Shown here in pieces: positions 10,891 through 20,527 of a stretch of DNA of 64,000 nt. The translations under genes were made by a program, and so were the position numbers. The DNA lies in NCBI GenBank assembly GCA_011319805.1, contig SJRY01000263.1, positions 558,001 through 622,000 of the forward strand. Direction: 5' to 3'. The notes beneath the pieces are model-generated. The model did no database searches. It had not been told where the DNA came from and saw only the letters and a program-made list of their open reading frames with translations. Origin of the DNA: Macrocybe gigantea. Taxonomy: Eukaryota; Basidiomycota; Agaricomycetes; Agaricales; Callistosporiaceae. Numbering within the stretch: position 1 is the first letter of the stretch; each line of letters starts with the position of its first letter.

Positions 10891-11690
10891 CTACAGAGTA
10901 TACTTTCCCGGGAGTACCTCGATCCAGTAGCTGCTCGGATGTGTAAATCCACAATTTTGTCTGGCCCTTTTCGAAACCGACAAAAGAAAAAGTTCACTTA
11001 CCCGTCAGGATCTAAAATGAACGCAATGTCCTTCATCTTGCCATCCGTCAAGCGCTTCTTGAACGGGACGCCCAGGTCCTCGAACCGCTTGCACGTCTTC
11101 TCGACATCGTCGACCGTGATGGCGATATGTCCGAAACCGCGGCCTGGATCCGAGTTGCCGCTGGCATACCCCTTGAAAGTGGGATCCGACTCCGTCCCGT
11201 GGTTGTGCGTCAGCTCGAGCACGCCTTTGGATGATACCGCCGCTCAGGGTCTTAATCTTCGTGATATTTTCATAGTCGAGGGGAACTCGCCTTCGCGCGA
11301 GAAGCGCTGCGTCTCCTTTTCCTCCTGGGTCATCTGCTTGTCGTCGTGGTTGTAAGCTAAGAAGTAGAGAGTGAAGTCGTCGAATTTCTTTTCTGAGCAT
11401 TGCCAGACAAAATTATCAGTCTCCGCTTTGAATCCGACGTCATTAAGGTCTACCAGAGTAAAGCTCCATTCCCAGAATCTAGTAGATAGATAGCATTAGA
11501 GGCGAAATTCGGTGTGGTACGACTTGCCCCATACGTTCTGATAGAATGGCAGTGACACCTTTGGATCCTTGATGCGGATCATGGTGTGGTTGAACTTTGT
11601 TCAACATGTTCGTTCTGAGCAAGGACCTGTTATATAGTTCATTCAGCAACAGCGCACCTTGAAGCTGGCGGTATCTGCTGTGCGAGGCAT
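10891..11690 (-). CDS. GLO1: Glyoxalase I (lactoylglutathione lyase)
   Basis: Converts the methylglyoxal-glutathione hemithioacetal to S-lactoylglutathione in the cytosol. Six exons: 11690-11658, 11594-11535, 11478-11454, 11392-11291, 11224-11002 and 10930-10891. Total 483 nt, 160 aa, the single-domain form, unlike the tandem-domain yeast enzyme. It starts [11 protein letters not shown] and continues [20 protein letters not shown]. All four expected metal ligands are present: His in NHTM, Glu in VLELTHN, His in GFGHIAIT and Glu in YWIEVL. The intron at 11225-11290 needs a GC donor to join SREG to VLEL in frame. The others are GT-AG. It lies 164 bp upstream of CK2 beta on the same strand, with no evident functional link. 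Confidence 0.95.
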
Positions 11691-11849
11691 GTGGGCGAGA
11701 TGGGAAATGGACAGAAAGCGTCGGGTGAACCATAAAGCCATGCTTCACGTGTGTGAGAAAACCCGAAGACACATTCCATTAATCTAGTGGCGAGGTTACA
11801 CCAAATGCTGTACATCAGCTTCCCTGTGCACACGACAATTGAAACACGA

Positions 11850-13091
11850 TCACGGAAATCCACACGTCATCTGGTTTTTCGCACGTCCTGACCACACGGG
11901 GGTTCCAAAGATGAGAACCAACGTCAATTGACCGGCAACCCAACTAAAGACCACATAACGAAACGCTTTCCATCTTTTCATGCCGTGGACCTCGACAGCG
12001 AATGTACTGACGGTCGTTAGACACCCACAGTAGCCATCTGACAGACCTTGGAGGATAGAGCATGCGCTGGGCGATACGGGAGATGGGGATTTATTCTGCA
12101 GGACGTGAAAGGCACCCATGAGCGCGGTACCGATGATGTTGGCGGCAAAAGTCCCGATTGGGAGGTATTTTGACAAGGTGTTGAGTTTGACGGACAAAAC
12201 GTACCGCGTCAAAGCACCGGGGTATGCGAATAAGAGAGCGGCAGTAGCTTGGTAACGGAAATCGGAAGATAGCACGAAGTACAGGACGATGACGGCACCA
12301 TAGGACAGGATGGAAGTTATGCTGACCAGGTACCGAGTTGTTCTAGTTGGATGCCCGACTGGTGGGCAATAGTCATGGATAATTGATGCGATTGTCCCTC
12401 CAAAGGAGAGTGAGGCGAGGGAAAAAGATAATGTGAAGGCGGTCTTGCCGACTCCGTCGATGAACTAGAAAGGGAGTTGAATAGGAGTACTGATGACGTG
12501 GAAAGGAAAAAACACAAACGTCTCGCAGGCCGCCGCGGTGAAATCCCTGGGCATTAATCCAAGAACTGAAGACATCCATTTGCCATCCGGAGAACGTCGT
12601 TATGGAGCCGCAAAGGCCTGTTCTTTATGATGGATTTTTTTTCGTATGTGAGGATATTGGCTATGGCACAATACCTGTTGTCAAGGCCGTGTACAGAGGC
12701 GGATAGCTGTTCGCAAATCAGCGCGTTTGCTAAACAAGGCACGACGACTGAGGACGTACAAATGACTCAGCCGATCCGTCATGCCAATGACAAGACCCAT
12801 GATGAGACAGCCAACGCTCTGCACGTACGATAACGGAAACAGCGCCTGGCCATCATAAGTTGCGAGTGACTGGAGGCCGAGCCTTGCAAGAAGACCGAGT
12901 GACGAAGCTGGGATGAGAAGGGCGAGGACATGCAGCGAGAGGGCCGGGTATGTCTTTGACAAGCGTGTTTCTGGGCGGGTAAGATCTTCGCGGCTGCTTG
13001 GCGGGCGCTCTATGGTCTCTAGTCGAGTGAGCTCTGCGAGCTCAAGAACATCCTCTTGGATGGATGATCCCGAATGGGAGCCGCTTGTCAT
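11850..13091 (-). CDS. FEX1: Fluoride export channel (FEX, fused double CrcB)
   Basis: Plasma-membrane fluoride channel that protects cells from fluoride. Four exons: 13091-12760, 12706-12675, 12617-12520 and 12464-11850 (358 aa). Two CrcB halves are visible. The N-half has LARLGLQSL, a G-rich helix with VQSVGCLIMG and the LCGSITTFSGWQMD signature. The C-half has GALTRYVLS, GTFAANIIGTALMG and GLSDGYCGCLTTVSTFAVE. The pore Asn of the C-half (FAANIIGT) is replaced by Gln in the N-half (YVQSVGC). This fits the known single-functional-pore design of eukaryotic FEX. I chose ATG 13091 (MTSGSHSGSS) because the upstream in-frame start is only a TTG. Confidence 0.95.
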
Positions 13092-13833
13092 GATGGACTG
13101 AAACGCCAAGGAGTAAGGATGGGCGTCGGATGATGCATTGGATTAGATTGGACGTGTTTGCGTATGCGAGTCAAACTGCCTGATTTATGCGACGACGGTA
13201 CCGTATACAGTGAATATATAAGCATACAAACGGTGATCTTCCTAAGACCTTGGCAGTTGCTCGCGCGTCTGCAGATGACATGTGAATGGTACCTGCGATG
13301 ACGGAGGGTCTGTGCGAAAGAAGCGAAGCTCAAGCGCCTGGAGATGACGGACAAATGAAGCATTATATCTTTCGGGCGGGTTGATCTAGGTCTTCGCCAT
13401 TAGGCAAGACAATGGCGGGACAGCTGATTGCCAGCCTTGGTTCAAGATAGACCGAACATGTAAGATTGCGGAAAAGAGATGAACCGCGTGCCACCGCCGT
13501 TGGCATGAGGGTCACTTGAGGGCCGGCCATTGCGTAAGCCAGCTCAACCTGACGCATATGTGCTGACTCATGCGGAGGTCCACTTTTTTTTTTTTTTACT
13601 TCCTCGACGATCCATTTGGAGCTGAAACAACAGAACGATGAAGTCCCCTTTCAGATAGTCCTCCTCGACGATCCTTTAGTCGGTGGGACCTCGCGCTTTG
13701 CCCTGTTATATGTCCATTCTCGCTCGTTCCATCCCCATTTCGTCCGTTCCTGGCCTCTTTTGCGATTCATTAAACTTCTCTCTGATATTATAGCACCACA
13801 TCCCCCCATTTCTCCTTTGCTTATCGCATCTAC
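13092..13833. other. Intergenic, 742 bp divergent promoter region
   Basis: This separates FEX (minus) from the DUF7704-like gene (plus), so both promoters lie here. A TATATAAG-like element sits at 13215-13222 (AT-rich on both strands), about 125 bp upstream of FEX. A 13-T run lies near 13585, and the 100 bp before 13834 is strongly CT-rich, common upstream of fungal starts. Two short minus-strand ORFs show no recognisable content. Confidence 0.55.
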
Positions 13834-14457
13834 ATGCCACCGACTTCCGCCATCCCCGATTTTTACTACTTCTGCTTCGCGGCGTACGAGCCCTTTCTCA
13901 CCGTCACTGGTTTCCTCGGTGCCTGGGCGTACGTACTTATCTGCTTCACCAGTTAATCTGGCTCAGTTGCCTTCCCCACGCCGGCCCAGTGACCCACAAT
14001 CTGTACAGGCATCCTCCTCATGTCTCCAGCTTCTGACCTGATTTCTCCCATTCCTAGACGCACAACGCTCAAGCGCCATGGGCGCCCGATAGCCCGCCGC
14101 CCGCCACGCTGCCAAAGGCTACCCTTGTGACGATCATTCAGCTGGCCCATGTCTGCGCCCTTGTCGGCGTCATCAATCTCTTCGTCTTGTCTGCCGCTCG
14201 CCGCCATCTGAGTGATCGTCCCGCTTTGCAGGAAAAGATCATTTTTTCCCTGCTTTTCCCCTTCTCATCGGAGACTTTTTTCATCTCTACGTCACGCTAT
14301 GGGCTCTGGGCGATCAGAGATGGAATTTCTGGAACTGGAGTCCCATGTTGTGGACCACCATCATGCTTGGTCTGACGCTGATGATTCCCGCATTGCGTGG
14401 CATCTTGGCATTGGGCGTTATGTTGACCGTCGAGATGGACAGCACATCAAAAGCTGA
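13834..14457 (+). CDS. DUF7704-like membrane protein with two apparent frameshifts
   Basis: Small fungal integral membrane protein of unknown function, probably the DUF7704 type. Exon 1 starts MPPTSAIPDFYYFCFAAYEP with one membrane helix. It splices (donor GTACGT near 13926) to a short exon and then (acceptor near 14057) to the main exon with KATLVTIIQLAHVCALVGVI. The family-like end is RIAWHLGIGRYVDRRDGQH, stopping at 14455-14457. The reading frame must shift by one missing base near 14263 (LLFP to LIGDFFHLYVTLWALGD) and again near 14387 (LTLMIP to RIAWHLG). Neither place has room for an intron. It is either a decayed gene or carries sequence errors. Family assignment is from remembered pattern, not a search. 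Confidence 0.68.
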
Positions 14458-14603
14458 CATAGAAATACATATAAATCAAAGAAGGACCCTTGTTAAATAC
14501 AATCGTTAAAAACATTACTGGACATCGTTGTAGTGCATATATCTGCCGATGAGAAAAGCCGAGACAAAAGGAAAAGCAAAAGAGCATGGGAAAAATCTGC
14601 GAC

Positions 14604-17479
14604 TCAGTATGGTGTGTTGACAATGTCGGATCTGCTGAAAGCTTGTGGGCAAGAGATTGACGTGTCGGTCTCTTCAAGCTCTTCTTGTTCACTGCCAGAA
14701 CATTGTTTTGCAGCGCAACGATCTAAAAAAGCGCTATCGGTCTCATGTGAGCGGGATAAAGGCTGGACATACAATTTCCTGATCATCTCCGAATCTGAAG
14801 CTGTCTTGCACAACGTAGTCTTCGTACTTTTTAATTTCGTATTTATCCAGTTGCCCTTTCTTCACTTTCTTAAAGTCCCACGCAACGACGAATGGACCGG
14901 TCGATGTAACGATCGCATTTTCTTCCTGACCCTCTCCGACGTTGAACCTGCAAGATCAGTCAGTGTCAGCCCAAGACTGGCATGAATTTGGTCCCATACC
15001 TCGCAGGAGTGAAGGACACATTGTGTTCCATATAGGCGACGTGCTCGTTTCGGAGTTGAAGACGGCGAGGTATGGGTTTCGCATTGGCCGGGAAACTGCG
15101 ATCGAATCCCAAGGCGCCTTGATAGCGACCTTCGCCGATGAGGGTGTCGATCAACAAGAGATAAGTCTTGGTCGTAGCCACCACCCAGCGACCGTCCGCC
15201 GTCACGTCAATCCCGATGATTGGATCGCCAAGAGGAGGAAGGCGGTCTTTGCATTTTTGCCTATGGTGTCGAACAGCCTAATGTCGCCTTTTTCGCTCGC
15301 CACGGCGAGCTTTCCAGAAGAGGTGGTGGCGACGCCGGAGAATTTGTTTTTGGTGACATATTGCTTGTACTGGCTGTCGACCATCTTGGTTCCGGATATG
15401 CGAGGATCGACGCGGAAGAGGGCATTGTGCGACACGCCAACAAGAGTTTGCTCTCGAGTCGTCGGGGCAAATTTGCTATCAGGAGCTACATGGTCGACAG
15501 TGATGTCGTCATGGACTTTCCACTCTTCGACGACCTTTCCGAGTTCAATATCCAAGCTGAATAAAGAGTGTGGATCGGTCGGATTCATCAGAACCATCTT
15601 AGTGTCCTGGTCGTGGAGCATGACCTTGGAAAAAGAGATATAGTGCACGAAAACTTGAGGCCGGAAAGTGACTGCATGCTCACCTCTTTGGGTTGGAATT
15701 CTTTGCCCTTGGGCGTTGCGATTTTGCTGATCGTGGCGTAATATTTAACACCACCCTCGACCGAATGGTTGAAGACGCCGATGTTGCTGCCTCGGACAAC
15801 GTACGAGCGATCCCCCTTGTACCCGACCGTCAACTGTGAATTGCGCTGGCCCGCTGGAAGTGCTGATGATTGCCCATCCTCCTCCTCGTCTTCATCCTCA
15901 TCGCTCGCTTTTGAGAATAATGGTTAGGCAGAAATCGTGACAAGGATCATTTCTTCCGGGTACCTTCATCCAGATCCAATTCTGACGCGACCTCTTCTTC
16001 ATCGTCCTCCTCGTCCTCAACATCCTGCATTTCTACGTCTTCATTGGAACTAAGAACGTAATTTTGCTCGTCGAGCTGACGGAAAAATGGACGTGTAAAC
16101 AAGCTGGCGACGAATCCCCGCAGCTAATTACCTTTGCTTTCTCCCAAGGGGTCTGGTGGAGCGTCTCCCACAAGACCTGGGTGAACTTGGCCAGGAAAGG
16201 CTCAAAGGCATCTTTATTGAACCGGAAGAGCCAGCCTGTAGTTTTCCATCGTTGCCTGTATGAGACCATGTCAAGGAGGTCATTCTATGCGAAAAGCGCT
16301 GATTCATATCGGGAGAGATCTGATGGGCAAGCAACAGCTGCGACTCGCTGGATGCAGTAAGCCAGTATCGGAATGGCGCGTTCGTCTGCCTCACGATTCC
16401 TGCTGTGACAATTCCTTGGTGATTAAATTCGCCAGCCGCCAGGTCCCAGAGGTACAATTCGGCTTCGTGGGACATCAGGATCTCGGATGAGGGTAATGAA
16501 ACAGGTTTCTCGATAGGAGGGTTATGTTCATCGGGTCTCGCTGACTCAGCTAGGGGCTGGAGAGATGCAGAGGTTGGCTGGGACGCGCTGGCGACCTTGC
16601 GACCCTGTTTCGACTTGGCCTGACGAGCATGCGGGCTGTTAGGGCACGTAAGCCGGGAGGGGTCGAGAATGGATGGACGATATAGACCCTCACCGCCAGA
16701 TGAATTCGTCAAAGGCAGCATCAGGGATACCTTCGACGCTTTTTTTGTATTTTCGTTCGTACATGGCGCGGTACATGCAGGTTTCGAAGAATGCACGCGT
16801 CGGTTCATTTGTGCCTTCTGCGACGAATTCGTAGAATTCGTCTACATCGCCCTCAAGATCGCGCCAGACGAAATTCGGCTCGCCGTCAGTCTCGCCGCAT
16901 CGGAACTCGAGTTCCTCCCCGATAAGAAAGGTACGTTCTTCATCGGCTGACATAGAGTGAGAACGGAGGTTTGAAAAGGGATGAAGCTTAAAAAAACACA
17001 GTGACTTACTTTCTTCCTCGTCTTCTAAAGGTCCTGGTCCCCTTCCTCATATACACGGGTGATTACCAACTGGAAATTGTGCTCTATGTTGGGCACACGG
17101 CGAATTGTCGCCATCGCATCATTGTATCTGAGAAAATGGAAGCTGAGAAGGTGTGTCTGGACTTTAGACGGCAGGCCACATTACATGCATTCCCTTGACG
17201 AACGGATGTTTCCCGGACGTGAGAGGAATAGTTGTCCTATACAGTTGAGTAAGTGGGTGTAAGCATGGGGTGGTCGAGCAGATCACCATTGGAGATCTTC
17301 ACGACCTCAGCAGCGTTCGGATCGTCTATGCTGGAGTCAGTGCCATGTTGTACTGATAAAGAGCACGCGTTGATCACGAACGCCAGACTTTGCCGAGCAC
17401 TTGAAGGATGGAAGGTCAGAAAAGAGATATGCACTGCAGAGATGTGATTGATACACTCACGGTTTCTGAAGATATTCAT
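14604..17479 (-). CDS. VID27: VID27 family protein with four apparent one-base frameshifts
   Basis: Vid27 is a cytoplasmic protein linked in yeast to vacuolar import and degradation of gluconeogenic enzymes. The molecular role is unclear. Exon 1 begins MNIFRN at 17479, and small exons build LLGKVW, DPNAAEVVKISNG and QLFLSRPGNIRSSRECIYND. Later come RTFLIGEELEFRCGE, a PH-like segment (SHEAELYLWDLAAGEF, WLTASSES, ISPDMNQRFSHRM, TGWLFRFNKDAFEPF), an acidic stretch, and the WD-like C-terminal domain (VGVSHNALFRVDPRISGTK, VASEKGDIRLFD, TADGRWVVATTKTYLLLID). It ends SDIVNTPY at 14604. Conserved blocks lie in different frames at four places, each fixed by one base in or beside a short run: 17025-17042, 16242-16245, 15236-15244 and about 14647. 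Introns are otherwise GT-AG. Pseudogene or sequence error cannot be separated here. Confidence 0.88.
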
Positions 17480-17533
17480 GACTGCAGGAAAGTGAGAGCG
17501 GTGGCGTATGGAACGAACTGCGTGCCTGCTTTA

Positions 17534-17975
17534 ATGGCGTATGTGACGCGGTTACGATCTTTGTGTGTCACGGCTGCTTTGAGCCTTGTTCCTAATGAAC
17601 CATAGCCGTTCAGGCAATGCTTTTTTTCCCTATGCAGAGCTAACTCGACTGACAATATTTGTGAAGGAGGACAGCCCGCCACGCCCACGAATGTACGAAA
17701 CCGAGCGCAGAACCGCGGAGCAGACGTGAGTTTGTATAGCTAACGCATCACATTGCGAGCCCATTGAATTTCACGTCCAGGTCGCAGCAGACGCGTCTCC
17801 GACTTCGACCTATTCAGAATCCATGCCCGTAGTCCCTAATGCTTCCTTCCATTCTGCAGCGAATTCTGGCCTGACCACAAAAAGGAAGGTCATTGTGCGA
17901 TCGGATCCAGCTATGCTGACATGTTTTGATCCTGCGGACAAGGAGCTGTACGATCTATGGGCGCCAAAACATTAG
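17534..17975 (+). CDS. Small conserved-looking hypothetical protein
   Basis: I do not recognise the function. Three exons in consistent phase: 17534-17538 (ATGGC), 17638-17725 and 17781-17975, about 95 aa. Exon 2 reads NSTDNICEGGQPATPTNVRN. Exon 3 is S/T/P-rich and ends with a compact, coding-like block, KRKVIVRSDPAMLTCFDPAD then KELYDLWAPKH. Introns are 99 and 55 bp with GT-AG ends. The 5-nt first exon is the weakest point. The start is only 54 bp from the divergent VID27 start, so the true start may differ. Confidence 0.5.
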
Positions 17976-18093
17976 AGGCGAGCCTGCGATGGAACATGCT
18001 CAAGGAGGGGAGGGGAACAGCATCAGTGATAGCTTAAACTGACGACCGTTATGATAAAGTGTCTCGTATAATACATTCGTCAATGAGTACACA

Positions 18094-18543
18094 TTATAGT
18101 TCTCTTAGGAACGCGGCTAGACCGCTTAGAGGCTGCTCCGCGTTGGAAGGCAGGGGTTTTTGCTTTTCAACCATTGCGCGATTGCGTGCCAACATGTCTT
18201 GTAGTCCTGATTTTCTTTTCGGACGTGGCTTGGCATGAGAGGCGGTCGGAAGCGACTTGGGCTTCGGAAGCGGTGATGGAGGACGTGACGCCGATGGTGA
18301 TATGAGAGCAGGCATTGTCTGGGTAGTGGGGATCAGGTTTAGATGAGAACAAGAGCGGCAGGTGTAGTGCAAGACCCTGGTTGTTTTCGTGCGGCGGATG
18401 CGGATATCGGCGGCACCATCGAGGAGGTATGTACCGCACTTGATGCACCAGTCGCGGTCGCTGTCGCTGTCTGTCGGTTTTTGTCTGATGCATGGTACGC
18501 AGCGATGCCAGGGGCGCACTGGAGAAGGACATAAGGAAGACAA
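18094..18543 (-). CDS. Rpr2/zinc-ribbon-like protein
   Basis: 149-aa ORF with a CX2C...CX2C arrangement: DRDWCIKCGTYLLDG, then about 24 residues later YTCRSCSHLNL. The spacing and flanking basic residues (RIRRTKTTR) resemble the RNase P/MRP Rpr2/Rpp21/Snm1 zinc ribbon. A basic, proline-rich C-terminus (KPRPKRKSGLQDMLARNRAM) follows and ends FLREL. The N-terminus is uncertain: an upstream ATG at 18558 (MDFGHCLPYVLL) opens another frame and could be joined by an unseen intron. The family assignment is tentative. A Snm1-type RNase MRP subunit is the most specific possibility. Confidence 0.55.
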   Translation of the reverse strand: MSSLCPSPVRPWHRCVPCIRQKPTDSDSDRDWCIKCGTYLLDGAADIRIRRTKTTRVLHYTCRSCSHLNLIPTTQTMPALISPSASRPPSPLPKPKSLPTASHAKPRPKRKSGLQDMLARNRAMVEKQKPLPSNAEQPLSGLAAFLREL

Positions 18544-18642
18544 TGGCCAAAATCCATGATTATTTGGACATGTTTTGATTGTATTATAAAAGTTATTGTT
18601 CTCGGATGGTCAGCAAACCTTTCACTCTTTTTCACCAGCATC

Positions 18643-20103
18643 ATGCTGGCCAGCCCGTCGTCCGCTCCTTCTTCCTTCCGTCGTCCCTCCGTCTCCAGTA
18701 CCATGCACTGGCTGTCGCGTCACTCCACCCAGTCTTCCTCTCCCTACAAACCTTCAAACCCTACCCGCCTAGGCAAGCACAAGGTGGCCCGGTCTATCGA
18801 AATCGTCTCCCATAACCGGAGCGGGACTCTCGGTTCTGGCGCAACCGTCGTTCGTACCCCAGATGAGGCCCTTCGCGAATCTACCGTCAGGCTCGGTTCG
18901 CTTCAATCAAGCAGCCCCCCGGCGTCTTCTCCGGACTTGATCACACATCGCTCGTCGAGCCCTCGCAAGTCCACGGAGCATGTAGCTCCCTCCGCGCCCG
19001 GCAGCCCACCGTTGCCACCCCTTCCTATTCAGGAGGAAGAAGAGGTCCAGTTTTTCCAATACGCAGAGGATCCTGACCCAGATGCCGAGCGTGCACAGAC
19101 TCCTCCCAAGCCTATCCGGACCCCCCCTCTACCGCCTTCCTGTCCCTCGCTTCGATCCTCTCTCAGGTCGTCCAAGTCCTCCGCTCAGAGCACCATCGAC
19201 CACCCTGAGGTCCCTCCACTGCCAGCCAATATATTGCCCACACTTCCGTCACCGCCGTTCCGACCGATACTCATGTCAGAGATCCCTGCAGGCGCTGTGG
19301 ATCCACACAAGATCATCGTCACTCTCGAGACTTGCACAAAGACATACAAGACCACTTTAGAGACCTTGATGTCTCGTCCTTCTCATCTCTCTACGTATTT
19401 CTCGTCCTTGTTCCCATCATCCCGCAATGATTCCAGGTCTTCTGTCTATTCAAACATGACAGACGATGTTTCCACGTATCGGTATCACCTTACTTCCCAA
19501 GGTTTCCTTCCCCAGGCTGCTTTTTCTGTGCACATATTTCTCGACAGGCCCAGCGCTCCGTGAGTTCCTTCCCGCTTGAATACGACAGGCTACATATCTC
19601 TGACTTTTATTCTCAGCTACAATCACGTATTGGAATACCTTCGGTCGCCTGTTGGCACACCTGAACTGCCTCAGACCCTGCCACGCGGAGTGCAGCTGCA
19701 TGCCGGCTCTCATTCAAGACTCGAGGCTCTGTCGCAGCTCCGCGACGAGGCCGCCTATCTCGATCTCGATGGCCTGCACAAGCTCTGCGTGGACCAACTC
19801 CGTATGCGGCAGGGTCCCCGCCTTCATGCACGTGGATACAGTTCGAGCACCATACACAGTCTGCGTGCCTCCGTGTACAGCCTTCACACCCTCCTAGAAC
19901 GCGTCGAGCTCGATTTGAAATCAAAGCAGGTCGATGGCTGCCTGGAGGACTTCAAGAACACAAAGGACGCCTCGAACGAGCCGCAACATGCCTTGCCACC
20001 GTCAAAATCCCCGCCTACACCTCAGTCCTTGGATAGATCTCCGGCCAACGATGCACCGTCTCGCCCGGTTCTTTCACATACTCCTCCAGCTGGCTGGATA
20101 TAA
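18643..20103 (+). CDS. BTB/POZ domain protein with long Ser/Pro-rich N-terminus
   Basis: Two exons: 18643-19559 and 19617-20103, with a 57-bp intron (GTGAGT...CAG, phase 2) that joins DRPSAP to YNHVLEYLRSP. The first 220 residues are disordered, rich in S and P, with proline clusters (PPLPPLPIQEEEE). A BTB-like fold follows. It starts DPHKIIVTLETCTKTYKTTL, with LMSRPSHLSTYFSSLF as the characteristic threshold element, and ends with RDEAAYLDLDGLHKLCVDQL. The tail is S/P-rich and ends PAGWI. BTB proteins usually act as dimerising adaptors for cullin-3 ligases or transcription. Partners here cannot be inferred. I preferred ATG 18643 to the in-frame ATG at 18556, which would add a hydrophobic, unlike-family leader. 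Confidence 0.82.
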
Positions 20104-20527
20104 CCATGAACAAACTGTTCTCCCTTGCTGACTTGTTTTCCGTCTAACATCGTTCCCTCTCGTTTCTGTTCAATATGTATTGTATCCTACCGTGTTACCT
20201 CATTATATTAGCCATGATCGTTATGTCGACTACAAACTCGCAATGCTAGCCTCATTTGTCAAAAGCTGACGCGAACAATTCGTTGTGGCATAGAATTCTT
20301 TCGTACAGAAAAACCGTATACATGACTGAAGAAGATACTACTACAGGCAATGCATCATTAGGCGAGAGCTCGTCAAATGAAGGCAAGGCATATTATCGAA
20401 TTATGGGGAGAAAAGCGCATAGAGGATCTTGAAGTGGGCATAAAAGTACATTAAACCAGTGTTTCTCAACCTGCTTTTAAAAGAAGGACCTCATAGTGAC
20501 GGGATGTAATGCAGATCTGGGGTTCAT
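20104..20527. other. Intergenic, 424 bp between convergent ends
   Basis: This is the 3' flank of the BTB gene (plus) and the SSD1-like gene (minus). It is AT-rich in places (20170-20340) with possible polyadenylation-type signals. No gene is supported. Confidence 0.6.

Noticed and set aside
14255..17100. Programmed ribosomal frameshifting in the DUF7704 gene and VID27
   Set aside because: Up to four shifts per gene without shared slippery sequence or structure is implausible. One-base consensus losses explain them better.
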